Source: Streptomyces cynarae (GTDB lineage: Bacteria > Actinomycetota > Actinomycetes > Streptomycetales > Streptomycetaceae). From it: 64,000 nt of DNA. Position 1 is the stretch's first letter. Each line of letters starts with the position of its first letter. The DNA lies in the NCBI RefSeq assembly GCF_025642135.1, contig NZ_CP106793.1, forward strand, positions 7,036,001 to 7,100,000. The letters are read 5' to 3'. This document shows positions 43,526 to 52,410 of this stretch, in pieces. The notes beneath the pieces are model-generated. The model was not told the origin of the DNA. It did not search any database and was given only the letters and a program-made list of their open reading frames with translations. The translations under genes and the position numbers were made by a program.

Positions 43526-45343
43526 CTATCGGCCTCCCTCGGTCTTCTTGTGCTTGCCGGCGACCATGGCGTCGTACGCGCCGTACAGCGTGTTGCCGGA
43601 GGACTGGCGGGCGATGGAGGCCAGCGCGTCGTAGTTCTGCGCGCCCCCGGTGGCGCAGGCACCGGTGCAGCCGTCGGCGTAGGCGACGAGCACGCGGCCC
43701 TGGGCGTCGAGGGTGACGTCGATGAAGTCCAGAAGGTTGCGGTCCTGGCCGCAGGTGGTGCCGCCGGTGCAGATGGACCCCCTCTGGACCGGGTCGGTGG
43801 GGGTGGCGTCGACGGTGACCCAGGACTGCCCGCCGTCATAGGTGGTGGCCACGTACAGGTGCCAGACGCCCTTGAAGCCGGCCGTGTCCTGGTAGTCGCC
43901 CCCGGTGGTGGTGCCCAGGAAGGCGAAGGCGGCGCGGTTGTCGTCACCCGCGGTCACGGCCGGGAAGACGATGTTCTTGATGCCGAGGGCCGCGCCGACG
44001 TTCTGGTCGTACAGCCACGTCCTGCCCTTGTCGTGGCTGACGGCGATCCGCGCGGTGCCGTCGCTGCTCTGGTAGCCCATGTAGACGGTCCCGCCGGCGC
44101 CGACCCCCACGCTCGGGTCGGAGTCACCGGGGGTGCTGGAGGGGTTCTTGCGGACGGTCCACGTCAGCCCGTTGTCCTCGGACACGGCCACGGCCTGGTT
44201 GCCGCCGCAGCCCTTGTTGGGCACGTAGACCGTGCCGTCCGGGGCGACCTTCACATGCCCGTGCAGTCCGCCGCAGTCCAGCAGGGAGTACATCGGGACG
44301 GCCGGCCCGTACGTCAGACCGCCGTCCCGGCTGACCGCGCAGGAGGCGTCGGCGATGTCCTGGGAGCAGTAGTAGACGGCGTCGGGGTAGGAGGTGAGGG
44401 CACCAGGACCGCCCGGCGCGAAGGGGCCGCCGCCGATCGTCTGGTGGTCGACTCCCGAGTTGATGCCCGAGCCGCCCGTCGGTGTCCACGTCTCGCCGTC
44501 GTCGTCGGTGTAGCAGGTCAGGGCGGTCTTCCCGGCGAGCTGCGACTCGAAGGTGCGATGGGTGGCCGGGTCGGTGAACAGGATCGGGTCGAGGCTGGTG
44601 AGGCTGCCCTGGGGGCAGCCGCCCGCCGCGTTCGCGCTCTTGTCCTGCCAGGTGGCGGTGCCCGCGCCGTCGTAGGTGACCTTGAGCGTCGAGGTGTAGG
44701 CCTGGAACATCGCGGCGCCGGTCGCGCGGTCGACACCGATCGAGGGTTCACCGGCGTTGTGCGCGTCCGCGATGCTGTCCGGTGCCGAGGAGTCGGCGTA
44801 CGTCGGCGGGGTCGCCGTACTCGGCGGCGGATCGGCCGGGTCGGTGACCAGGCCCGCGGTGCCGGTGAAGCCGTCGCCGAGCGGTGCGTACGGCACCACG
44901 CGCACGGTGTACGACGCCGTCACCGCCGGGAGCAGCACGGTCTCGGGGTCGCTGCTGGAGGCCGAGGCGGCCACGACGTGACCGCTGGAGTCGAGGACGT
45001 ACAGGTCGAAGTCGGCGGCGCTGTCAGGCCACTTGATGTCGATGCGCAGGCTGTGACCGGTGTCGTAGCCGGTGGGCACCGTCACCTTCAGCGCATAGTC
45101 GTCGCACAGTTGCGGGTCGCCGCAGCTGACGGTGCCCGTGGTGCCGGAGACGTTCGGGACGGCGAAGGGTCCGCCGCTCCATGTGGTGGTGGGCGCGGTG
45201 TCGCTGACCGATCCGGAGGCTGGAGTGGCGGCGTCGGCCGACACACCGGGCAGGGCGCCGGCCACGAGAGCCACCAACCCTACGGCGACAGACCACCGCG
45301 ACCGCGGGTGGCGGTGACGACGGAGCACGGAGAAGAGAGCCAC
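43526..45343 (-). CDS. Secreted PPC-domain / BNR-repeat (sialidase-like) protein
   Basis: The product has 605 residues from the GTG at 45343, chosen for the GAGG six bases upstream and the signal peptide that follows (RSRWSVAVGLVALVAGALPG, cleavage near SADA). A pre-peptidase C-terminal-like domain (~65-150: HSLRIDIKWPDSAADFDLYVLDSSGHVV) leads into a six-bladed propeller with Asp-box/BNR repeats: DDDGETWT, SRDGGLTYG, SEDNGLTWT, SHDKGRTWL, TYDGGQSWV. The sialidase Arg triad is not evident, so enzymatic activity is doubtful. It is exported and may bind carbohydrate or act in the wall. It is translationally coupled to the lipoprotein gene. Confidence 0.82.
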   Translation of the reverse strand: MALFSVLRRHRHPRSRWSVAVGLVALVAGALPGVSADAATPASGSVSDTAPTTTWSGGPFAVPNVSGTTGTVSCGDPQLCDDYALKVTVPTGYDTGHSLRIDIKWPDSAADFDLYVLDSSGHVVAASASSSDPETVLLPAVTASYTVRVVPYAPLGDGFTGTAGLVTDPADPPPSTATPPTYADSSAPDSIADAHNAGEPSIGVDRATGAAMFQAYTSTLKVTYDGAGTATWQDKSANAAGGCPQGSLTSLDPILFTDPATHRTFESQLAGKTALTCYTDDDGETWTPTGGSGINSGVDHQTIGGGPFAPGGPGALTSYPDAVYYCSQDIADASCAVSRDGGLTYGPAVPMYSLLDCGGLHGHVKVAPDGTVYVPNKGCGGNQAVAVSEDNGLTWTVRKNPSSTPGDSDPSVGVGAGGTVYMGYQSSDGTARIAVSHDKGRTWLYDQNVGAALGIKNIVFPAVTAGDDNRAAFAFLGTTTGGDYQDTAGFKGVWHLYVATTYDGGQSWVTVDATPTDPVQRGSICTGGTTCGQDRNLLDFIDVTLDAQGRVLVAYADGCTGACATGGAQNYDALASIARQSSGNTLYGAYDAMVAGKHKKTEGGR

Positions 45344-45482
45344 AAGTACCTCGAGGGTTCGCGAGTCGGACGAAGGGCGGTGGTGCGGGGCGGTACGGGT
45401 GGTGCCTTCGTCTGCTCTACGGGGAAGTGGGGGCCGTCCGTCGCGCGGAAGTCGAACGTTTTTCGGACGGGCTCCGACTCGC

Positions 45483-46553
45483 TCAGGCGGCCTCGGCTTC
45501 CGCGAGCCGCAGGGTCCGTTCCGCCAGCTCGCTGATGCGGACACCGTCGAAGCCGAAGACGGCGCTGCGGACCGTGTCCTCCAAGGGGTCCTTCCACCGC
45601 GCGGGGATCGCTTCCGCGCCGGTGAGGACGCCCGCGACCGAGCCCGCGGTCGCGCCGTTGGAGTCGGTGTCCAGGCCGCCGCGCACAGTCAGCGCGATCG
45701 TGCGGGTGAAGTCGCCGTCGCCGTACAACAGCCCGGCCGTGATGACACCCGCGTTCGGAACGGTGTGGATCCAGCCGAGCCCGGCGGTCTCCTCCGAGAC
45801 CGCGTCCAGCGTCTCCTCCCAGCTCAGCCGGGTCTCGTGGAGCGAGATCACCCGGCGTACGGTGCGGGCGAGGCGGCTGCTCGCGGGGATCACCGTCAGC
45901 GCGGTGTCGAGCGCGTGCCGGACGGTGGGCGCGGTGAACGCCGCCGAGATCAGCGCGGCCGCCCACATCGCCCCGTACACCCCGTTCCCGGTGTGCGACA
46001 GGACCGCGTCCCGGCGGGCCAGCGAGGCGGCGCGGCGCGGGACGCCCGGGCTGGTCCAGCCGTAGACGTCGGCGCGGATCAGGGCGCCGATCCACTCCTG
46101 GTAGGGGTTGTCGTAGGTGGCCGTCAGCGGGGGTTTGAGGCCGCCCGCGAGATTGCGGTAGGCGGCCCGCTCGGCCGTGAACGTCTGCAGATACGGCAGC
46201 CTGAGCAGCCACTGGTCGCCGACCTGCTCGGTGCTGAAGCCGAAGCCGTGCGTCTCCAGCAGGTCCAGGCCCAGGACGGCGTAGTCGACGTCGTCGTCGC
46301 GGCAGCTGCCGTGGATGCGACCGCGTACGCACTGACGCCACTCGGGGCGCAGGTCGAGGGCGTCGCTCTCGGTGGCGGGCTCGGGCAGGTAGTCGGTGAG
46401 CGGCAGTGCCGAGGCCTGCCGCAGATAGCGGTCGATGCGCTCCCTCGTCCACACATCGCCCCGCTCGACCGGCTTGCCGAGCATGTTGCCGGCGATCCGG
46501 CCCAGCCAGCCGCCGAGGACGCGGTCCGCGAGATCGGTGCCCACAGGGGTCAT
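45483..46553 (-). CDS. ADP-ribosylglycohydrolase-family protein
   Basis: The product has 356 residues. The DraG-like fold is indicated by LGGWLGRIAGNMLGKPVE at residues 14-31, the metal-site acidic triad in SCRDDDVDYAVLGLDLLE, GNGVYGAMWAAALISAA, and the C-terminal GGLDTDSNGATAGSVAG (second Asp cluster). Enzymes of the family remove ADP-ribose from proteins, nucleic acids or small molecules using Mg2+. The ATG at 46553 gives the exact family start; the long open frame upstream is the antisense of glycerate kinase. With the macro-domain, sirtuin and Nudix genes it forms a local set of ADP-ribose enzymes. Confidence 0.88.
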   Translation of the reverse strand: MTPVGTDLADRVLGGWLGRIAGNMLGKPVERGDVWTRERIDRYLRQASALPLTDYLPEPATESDALDLRPEWRQCVRGRIHGSCRDDDVDYAVLGLDLLETHGFGFSTEQVGDQWLLRLPYLQTFTAERAAYRNLAGGLKPPLTATYDNPYQEWIGALIRADVYGWTSPGVPRRAASLARRDAVLSHTGNGVYGAMWAAALISAAFTAPTVRHALDTALTVIPASSRLARTVRRVISLHETRLSWEETLDAVSEETAGLGWIHTVPNAGVITAGLLYGDGDFTRTIALTVRGGLDTDSNGATAGSVAGVLTGAEAIPARWKDPLEDTVRSAVFGFDGVRISELAERTLRLAEAEAA

Positions 46554-46707
46554 GGCTGAAGGTCTACCCGATTCCGGGCGCGCTCGCGCGGGTTCCGGGG
46601 GCCGGACGGGGCATGACGGCGCAGGTGCGGTGCGGTTAGGGTCACAGCGGCGCGGCTGCCCTGCCGTGTTCGATGTGTGCGGGGCTCGGAGAGCGAGGGG
46701 ATTGCAG

Positions 46708-47869
46708 GTGGCGGACGCTGCAGTGAACGACACGCGAACGGTACAGCGGGTGCTCATCGCCGCGGACAAGTTCAAGGGGTCGCTGACGGCCGTCCAGGTC
46801 GCGGAGCGGGTGACCGCGGGGCTGCGCAGAGTCGTGCCGGACCTCGAGGTGGAGGCGCTGCCCGTGGCCGACGGGGGCGACGGGACGGTGGCCGCGGCGG
46901 TCGCGGCCGGGTTCGAACGACGTGAGGTGCGGGTCGCGGGGCCGCTCGGGCACGAGGTGACGGCGGCGTTCGCGCTGCGCGGCGACACGGCGGTCGTGGA
47001 GATGGCGGAGGCGAGCGGGCTGCAGCGGCTGCCCGCCGGGGTCTTCGCACCGCTGACGGCGTCCACGTACGGGTCCGGTGAGCTGCTGCGGGCCGCGCTG
47101 GACGCGGGGGCGCGGACGATCGTGTTCGGGGTCGGCGGGAGCGCGACGACGGACGGGGGCGCGGGGATGCTGACGGCGCTCGGGGCGCGGTTCCTGGACG
47201 CGGAGGGCGAGCCGGTGACGCCCGGGGGCGGGGGACTGGCGGAGCTGGCCCGTGCCGACCTGTCCGGCCTGGACCCGCGGCTGGCCTCGGTCGACCTGGT
47301 CCTCGCGAGCGATGTGGACAATCCGCTGACGGGGCCGAAGGGTGCCCCGGCGGTGTACGGACCGCAGAAGGGGGCTTCGCCGGACGACGTGGCGACGCTG
47401 GACGCGGCGCTCGCGCACTTCGCGAAGGTACTGGAGGAGGCGATCGGGGCGCGAGCAGCGGAGTACGCGGTGGCGCCGGGGGCCGGGGCCGCGGGCGGCA
47501 TCGGGTACGGGGCCCTGCTCCTCGGGGCGCGGTTCCGCCCCGGCATCGAGGTGATGCTGGACGTCCTGGGCTTCGCACCGGCGCTCGAGCGGGCCTCGCT
47601 GGTGATCACGGGCGAGGGCTCGCTGGACGAGCAGACGCTGCACGGGAAGGCCCCGGCCGGGGTCGCGGCGGCGCGCGCGCGCGGCGGGCAAGGAGGTCGT
47701 GGCGGTCTGCGGCCGCCTGGCCCTGCCGGGGGAGGCCTTGGCCCAGGTCGGCATCCGCCGGGCGTACCCGCTGACGGAGGCGGAACCGGACGTGGCGAAG
47801 TGCATCGCTGAGGCGGGCCCGATCCTGGAACGTGTGGCGGAACGGATCGCCCGGGACCACCTGGGCTGA
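46708..47869 (+). CDS. glxK: Glycerate kinase (frameshifted near the 3' end in this sequence)
   Basis: The expected product has ~385 residues. The family features are VLIAADKFKGSLTAVQVAER at the N-terminus, LPVADGGDGTVAA, FGVGGSATTDGGAGML and LVITGEGSLDEQTLHGKAP. After KAPAGVAAARAR the frame breaks; in the next frame the family C-terminus follows (GKEVVAVCGRLALPGEALAQ, RRAYPLTEAEPD) and stops at 47869. The uninterrupted frame would instead stop at 47811 with an unrelated tail. The break is in the alternating GC tract 47671-47684, consistent with loss of one CG dinucleotide or gain of one base. The GTG at 46708 follows GAGGGG. The enzyme phosphorylates D-glycerate for entry into central carbon metabolism. 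Confidence 0.85.
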
Positions 47870-47911
47870 GGCAGGGCTCCTCGCTGGTGGCAGGGGCTGT
47901 GCGGCTGCGGT

Positions 47912-47956
47912 GCCGGCAGGGACCGCGGTGGCGGCTGGTGGGCGGTCCCTGCCGGC
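47912..47956. terminator. Bidirectional hairpin between glycerate kinase and lipase genes
   Basis: GCCGGCAGGGACCGC (47912-47926) and its exact complement (47942-47956) enclose a 15-nt loop between two convergent genes. A 15-bp perfect stem in this position is most simply a shared terminator. Confidence 0.75.
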
Positions 47957-47968
47957 TGCTCGGGGCGG

Positions 47969-48658
47969 TCAGCGGTTGATCATGTCCCGGGTCTGGGCGT
48001 AGACCGTGGTGTCTGTGAGCAGGTCGGTGTGGCTGAGGCAGGCGGTCTCGCTGTTGGCCGCGCCGGACAGGGACACGGAACTGTCCGGGTTGATCACCGT
48101 GTCGCAGGGCGACCACCAGGTTGCGTAACGGGGCGAGCCCGGTGTCTCGTCGCCGGAGTTCAGGGCGGTGAGGAAGCTGGAGCCGATGCGCATCTCGGTG
48201 CAAGAGGTGTCGAAGCAGCTGTTGGCGGTGTCCGTCCCGTGGTTAGGGCCGCCCAGTGACACCCAGGCGTCGACCTTCGAGGTCCCGCCGAGGTTCTTCA
48301 GGTAGTAGCGCGAGGAGAGCCCTCCCATGGAGTGGCTGACGATGTCGACCTTGGTGGCGCCGGTTGCCGCGAGGAGACGGTCGACCTCGGTGGACAGCTG
48401 CTGGGCGGTCGTGGAGTTCGACTGGTGCCAGTCATAGGACCACTGGTCGAGGTAGGAGGACGGCCAGCCGTCCGCGTTGAAGCGGCCGGCCATCGTGTTC
48501 CAGTTGCTGCCGTCACCGGTGTAGCCGTGCACGAAGAGGATGGGATCGCTGGTGGAGTCGAAGGTGGAACTGCTTGACGCCTGGGCGGGACCCGACGCCT
48601 GGACGGCGAGGAGGACACCGGCCGCGGCGACTGCCGCGGCCACGAGGGGTCTCTTCAC
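47969..48658 (-). CDS. Secreted lipase/esterase (class I.7-like alpha/beta hydrolase)
   Basis: The product has 229 residues. A signal peptide (MKRPLVAAAVAAAGVLLAVQ, cleavage after AQA) precedes a compact lipase domain: oxyanion segment FVHGYTGDGSNW (H44), nucleophile S110 in VSHSMGGLSS, and SLGGPNHGTDTANSC. The later DTVINPDSS (acid) and CLSHTDLL (His) complete a triad. Four late Cys suggest disulfides. This is the pattern of secreted Streptomyces lipases related to LipA of Bacillus. It stands alone, with its promoter in 48659-48940. Confidence 0.9.
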   Translation of the reverse strand: MKRPLVAAAVAAAGVLLAVQASGPAQASSSSTFDSTSDPILFVHGYTGDGSNWNTMAGRFNADGWPSSYLDQWSYDWHQSNSTTAQQLSTEVDRLLAATGATKVDIVSHSMGGLSSRYYLKNLGGTSKVDAWVSLGGPNHGTDTANSCFDTSCTEMRIGSSFLTALNSGDETPGSPRYATWWSPCDTVINPDSSVSLSGAANSETACLSHTDLLTDTTVYAQTRDMINR

Positions 48659-48944
48659 GGGGGAGCCTCACAATGAGGGGAGATGCGCTCGACGGCGCGT
48701 TCTGACGGGGACTGCGCTGGGCGTTTCCCGGGTCTCGGGAGCCGTACTGAGGGCACGCGGGGGGCGCGCGGAGGGGACGCTCGCCGCAGCCGCATGGGGG
48801 AGGACACCGGTGTCGTCGAGGGGTGACGTGAGCGTACTGACCGGTAGGTATGGTTGGTCAAGAGTCGTGCGCGGGGTTTTTCGCCAGGCCGATACCGGGG
48901 CGTGGGAGGAGCGCGGACGGTAGCGGCACCGGTGTCCGGCACCA
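48659..48944. other. Upstream region of the lipase gene
   Basis: No gene is seen between the lipase start (48658) and the pssA terminator. A small AT-richer patch (ACCGGTAGGTATGGTTGGTC, about 48840-48859) is the best promoter candidate. Confidence 0.4.
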
Positions 48945-48988
48945 AAGGGAAGGGCCCCGAACCCAACCGGGTTCGGGGCCCTTCCCTT
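48945..48988 (-). terminator. Perfect 20-bp hairpin after pssA
   Basis: The arms 48945-48964 and 48969-48988 are fully complementary with an AACC loop, 17 bp past the pssA stop on the minus strand. This is the strongest hairpin seen in the window and should end the psd-pssA transcript. Confidence 0.88.
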
Positions 48989-49005
48989 GCTTGCGTACGC
49001 GACCG

Positions 49006-49863
49006 CTACGGCAACTGCGCCGCCCGCGCCTCCCGGCGATTGCCACGGAAGTTGTTCACCCGGCGTGCCGTGGCGAACAGCGGGATCACCGCGCCCATGA
49101 CCAGCTGCAGCGCGCAGCCCGTCTGAAGCAGCAGCTGACCGCTCGGCGCGTCGAAGGCCCACGCCGCCAGCAGTCCCATCGACAGGACGATCCACGACAG
49201 CATCGCCACCGCGAGCCGGCCCCGCGGCTTCGGGTACTCCACCCGGCTCACCATCAGCCACGCCGTCCCCAGGATCGCCAGCAGCGTGGCGAAGAACGGC
49301 AGCTCCAGCAGGACGATCGAGACGACCGTCAGCGCGCCGAACGGCGACGGCATCCCCTGGAACATCCCGTCCTTCATCGTCACGCACGAGAAGCGCGCAA
49401 GGCGAAGCACCACCGCCAGCAGCACCACGATCGCACCGACCGCGGCCACCCTCTGGTGCGCGTCGTCCGCCACCATGCCGTAGACCAGCACGAAGTACGC
49501 CGGCGCCAGGCCGAAGCTGATCAGGTCCGAGAGGTTGTCCAGCTCGGCGCCCATCGGCGACGACCGCAGCTTCCTCGCCACCAGGCCGTCGAACAGGTCG
49601 AAGACCGCCGCGCACAGCATCAGGATGACCGCCGTGGCCGCGCTGTGCCGGGCCATGCCCGCCGACTCGTCGTTGCCCGTCAGGTGCGGGATGAGGATCC
49701 CGGTGGTGGTGAAGTACACCGCCATGAACCCGCACGTGGCGTTGCCGAGGGTGAGCGTGTCCGCTATTGAGAGGCGGAGCGAGAGGGGCATCTCCTCCTC
49801 GTCGTCCACCTCGGCGGCCTCCGGCACCCAGCCGGACTGGGTATCGGGATCAATCACGGTCAA
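49006..49863 (-). CDS. pssA: CDP-diacylglycerol-serine O-phosphatidyltransferase
   Basis: The product has up to 285 residues. The CDP-alcohol phosphotransferase motif reads DGLVARKLRSSPMGAELDNLSD, matching DGx2ARx8Gx3Dx3D, in an otherwise multi-helix membrane protein (about eight segments). It makes phosphatidylserine at the membrane, the substrate of the adjacent decarboxylase. Start choice is open: the TTG at 49863 and GTG at 49857 overlap the psd stop, and an internal ATG (before PLSLRLSIADTL) is also possible. The overlap shows tight coupling with psd. Confidence 0.92.
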   Translation of the reverse strand: MTVIDPDTQSGWVPEAAEVDDEEEMPLSLRLSIADTLTLGNATCGFMAVYFTTTGILIPHLTGNDESAGMARHSAATAVILMLCAAVFDLFDGLVARKLRSSPMGAELDNLSDLISFGLAPAYFVLVYGMVADDAHQRVAAVGAIVVLLAVVLRLARFSCVTMKDGMFQGMPSPFGALTVVSIVLLELPFFATLLAILGTAWLMVSRVEYPKPRGRLAVAMLSWIVLSMGLLAAWAFDAPSGQLLLQTGCALQLVMGAVIPLFATARRVNNFRGNRREARAAQLP

Positions 49864-50496
49864 GGCGCGTCACCCCAGCCACGGTCTTCTGGCCGACCTC
49901 CACCGCGATCTCGACACCCTCGGGGAGGTAGATGTCGACACGCGAGCCGAAACGGATCAGGCCGATACGGTCGCCCTGCTCCACCTTCGTGCCCTGGGGG
50001 AGGTAGGGGACGATGCGGCGGGCCACCGCGCCGGCGATCTGGATCATCTCGATGTCACCGAGTTCGGTGTCGAAGTGCCAGACGACGCGCTCGTTGTTCT
50101 CGCTCTCCTTGTTGAAAGCGGGAACGAAACCGCCCGGGATGTGCTCGACCGACGTCACCGTGCCGGCCAGCGGCGCACGGTTGACGTGGACGTTCAGGGG
50201 GCTCATGAAGATCGCGACGCGGGTGCGGCCGTCCTTCCACGGCATGATGCTCTGCACCACACCGTCGGCGGGCGAGATGACCCGGCCCTGGGTGATCTCG
50301 CGCTCCGGGTCGCGGAAGAACCACAGCATGCCCGCCGCGAGTGCGGTGGCGGGCACGGCCACGGCCTTCGCGGCGCCGGGCGGCGCGCGCGGGCCAGGCT
50401 GAGGGCTGCGGTGGCAACGGTCGGGAGAAGCCACGGCGATGCTCCGCGCGCGAGGCGGACCCGGCCGCGTGGTGCAGAGGTTTGGCTGTGGGGCAT
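49850..50496 (-). CDS. psd: Phosphatidylserine decarboxylase proenzyme (frameshifted in this sequence)
   Basis: The expected product has ~215 residues. The first ~45 residues (MPHSQTSAPRG, RLARGASPWLLPTVATAALS) are in one frame. From PGAAKAVAVPATALAAGMLWFF the protein continues in another frame to 49850. The switch is in a GC-dinucleotide-rich tract at about 50376-50396; one added base would give an intact 648-bp gene. The body has the short psd type with FFRDPEREI, PADGVVQSI, SPLNVHVNRAP and the self-cleavage site FGSRVDIYLP, whose Ser becomes the pyruvoyl group. It converts phosphatidylserine to phosphatidylethanolamine. As a core lipid gene, real inactivation is unlikely and an assembly error is the better reading. 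Confidence 0.88.
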
Positions 50497-50620
50497 GGAT
50501 GACCTTCGTAGCGAGTGATGCCGCGCTTCAATGGGGGACGGCGGCTTTCCGGCCGATCGTACCGGTCACGGACCACAACTGGGCAAGCCAGAAGGCCGAG
50601 TCGACGGCCGAAGAGTGTTG

Positions 50621-50657
50621 ACGGGGTGTGATCTTCTTCGCGAAGAAAACACCCCGT
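50621..50657 (-). terminator. Extended hairpin after the ethylmalonyl-CoA operon
   Basis: ACGGGGTGT (50621-50629) and ACACCCCGT (50649-50657) pair. Inside them TTCTTCG and CGAAGAA (50634-50640, 50641-50647) form a second perfect dyad. It lies 11 bp past the acyl-CoA dehydrogenase stop on the minus strand and separates that operon from psd-pssA. Confidence 0.75.
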
Positions 50658-50667
50658 ATCGGCATAT

Positions 50668-51873
50668 CTAACCCTGGAGTCGATACTCTTCGAGCAGTCG
50701 GCGACCGATGATCATTTTCTGGATTTCGGCGGTACCTTCACCGATCAGCAGCATCGGGGCCTCGCGGTAGAGGCGCTCGATCTCGTACTCCTTGGAGAAG
50801 CCGTAGCCGCCGTGGATCCGGAAGGCGTCCTCCACGACCTCCTTGCAGTACTCGGAGGCGAGGTACTTCGCCATCCCCGCTTCGAGGTCGTTTCGTTCAC
50901 CGGAGTCCTTTTTGCGTGCCGCGTTCACCATCATGGCATGCGCCGCCTCGACCTTGGTGGCCATTTCCGCCAGTTTGAACTGGATGGCCTGGTGCTGGGC
51001 GATCGGCTTGCCGAAGGTGTGCCGCTGCTGCGCGTACGACACGCCGAGCTCGAAGGCACGCTGAGCGACCCCGCAGCCACGGGCCGCTACGTTCACCCGG
51101 CCGACCTCGACGCCGTCCATCATCTGGTAGAAGCCCCGGCCGGTGACCCCGCCGAGCACCCGATTGGCCGGAATGCGCAGGCCGTCCATGATGAGCTCGG
51201 TGGTGTCGACCCCCTTGTAGCCCATCTTGTCGATCTTCCCGGGGATGGTGAGGCCGGGGCGGACCTCGCCGAAGCCGGGCTCCTTCTCCACCAGGAAGGT
51301 CGTCATCGACTTGTGGGGCGCGGTGCCCTCGGGGTGTCCTTCATCACTTCGTACGAGGACGGCGACGAGCGAGGACGTGCCGCCGTTGGTCAGCCACATC
51401 TTCTGGCCGGTCAGGACGTACTCGTCGCCGTCCTTGACCGCCTTCGACGTGATCGCGGACACATCGGAGCCCAGTCCCGGCTCCGACATCGAGAAGGCGC
51501 CCCGGATCTCGCCGAGCGCCATCTTCGGCAGGAAGTAGTCCTTCTGCTCCTGCGTGCCGTGCTGCTTGAGCATGTACGCCACGATGAAGTGCGTGTTGAT
51601 GATGCCGGACACCGACATCCAGCCGCGGGCGATCTCCTCCACGCACAGCGCGTAGGTCAGGAGCGACTCGCCCAGACCCCCGTACTCCTCGGGGATCATC
51701 AGACCGAACAGGCCCAGCTCCTTGAGGCCGTCGACGATCTGCTGCGGGTACTCGTCGCGGTGCTCGAGCTCGGTCGCGACCGGAATGATCTCTTTGTCGA
51801 CAAAGTCCCGGACGGTGGAGAGGATCTCCTGCTGGATGTCCGTCAGACCGGCGGTCTGGGCGAGTCGGGCCAT
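50668..51873 (-). CDS. mcd: Acyl-CoA dehydrogenase, probable (2S)-methylsuccinyl-CoA dehydrogenase
   Basis: The product has 401 residues, standard for the family. Motifs are AFSMSEPGLGSDVSAI (flavin/substrate loop), VLTGQKMWLTNGGTS, QRHTFGKPIAQHQAIQFKLAEM and the C-terminal IHGGYGFSKEYEIERLYREAP with EGTAEIQ. The gene is the last of five with ccr, ethylmalonyl-CoA mutase, a CoA-ester lyase and a MaoC hydratase. In the ethylmalonyl-CoA pathway a dehydrogenase is needed to turn methylsuccinyl-CoA into mesaconyl-CoA; that assignment is by context. It lies 28 bp behind the MaoC gene. Confidence 0.88.
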   Translation of the reverse strand: MARLAQTAGLTDIQQEILSTVRDFVDKEIIPVATELEHRDEYPQQIVDGLKELGLFGLMIPEEYGGLGESLLTYALCVEEIARGWMSVSGIINTHFIVAYMLKQHGTQEQKDYFLPKMALGEIRGAFSMSEPGLGSDVSAITSKAVKDGDEYVLTGQKMWLTNGGTSSLVAVLVRSDEGHPEGTAPHKSMTTFLVEKEPGFGEVRPGLTIPGKIDKMGYKGVDTTELIMDGLRIPANRVLGGVTGRGFYQMMDGVEVGRVNVAARGCGVAQRAFELGVSYAQQRHTFGKPIAQHQAIQFKLAEMATKVEAAHAMMVNAARKKDSGERNDLEAGMAKYLASEYCKEVVEDAFRIHGGYGFSKEYEIERLYREAPMLLIGEGTAEIQKMIIGRRLLEEYRLQG

Positions 51874-51901
51874 GGCCTACTTCTCCTGCTGCTTCACGTA
51901 G

Positions 51902-52405
51902 TTAATTGGACGCTGTCGGGCGGCCCGGCTGCTCGCCGCCGCGCTCCTTGATGTACGTCTCGGTCGGCACCATCACCTTGCGGCGGAACACGCACACGAG
52001 GGTGCCGTCCTGCTTGTAGCCCTTCGTCTCGACGTGGACGATGCCGCGGTCGTTCTTCGACTTCGAGGGCCACTTGTCGAGCACGGTCGTCTCGCCGTAG
52101 ATCGTGTCGCCGTGGAAGGTCGGCGCCACGTGCTTGAGCGACTCGATCTCCAGGTTGGCGATCGCCTTGCCGGAGATGTCCGGGACGGACATGCCGAGCA
52201 GCAGCGAGTAGATGTAGTTGCCCACGACGACGTTCCTGCCGAAGTCCGTCGTCTTCTCCGCATAGTTCGTGTCCATGTGGAGCGGGTGGTGGTTCATGGT
52301 GAGGAGACAGAACAGGTGGTCGTCGTACTCCGTGACCGTCTTGCCCGGCCAGTGCTTGTACGTCGCCCCGACCTCGAACTCCTCGTAGGTCCGTCCGAAC
52401 TGCAT
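51902..52405 (-). CDS. mch: MaoC-family dehydratase, probable mesaconyl-CoA hydratase
   Basis: The product has 167 residues, a single hot-dog domain. MQFGRTYEEFEVGATYKHWPGKTVTEYDDHLFCLLTMNHHPLHMD contains the hydratase-2-type His (NHHPLHMD). GKAIANLEIESLKHVAPTFHGDTIYGET is the second conserved block. In the operon context it would hydrate mesaconyl-CoA to beta-methylmalyl-CoA. The ATG at 52405 lies five bases after the lyase stop, with GGAGGC overlapping that stop codon, so the genes are tightly coupled. Confidence 0.88.
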   Translation of the reverse strand: MQFGRTYEEFEVGATYKHWPGKTVTEYDDHLFCLLTMNHHPLHMDTNYAEKTTDFGRNVVVGNYIYSLLLGMSVPDISGKAIANLEIESLKHVAPTFHGDTIYGETTVLDKWPSKSKNDRGIVHVETKGYKQDGTLVCVFRRKVMVPTETYIKERGGEQPGRPTASN

Positions 52406-52410
52406 GCCGC

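Noticed and set aside
46554..48203. A long N-terminal extension of the ADP-ribosylglycohydrolase frame
   Set aside because: The extension is the antisense of glycerate kinase and is Ser/Pro/Arg-rich. The family start is the ATG at 46553.
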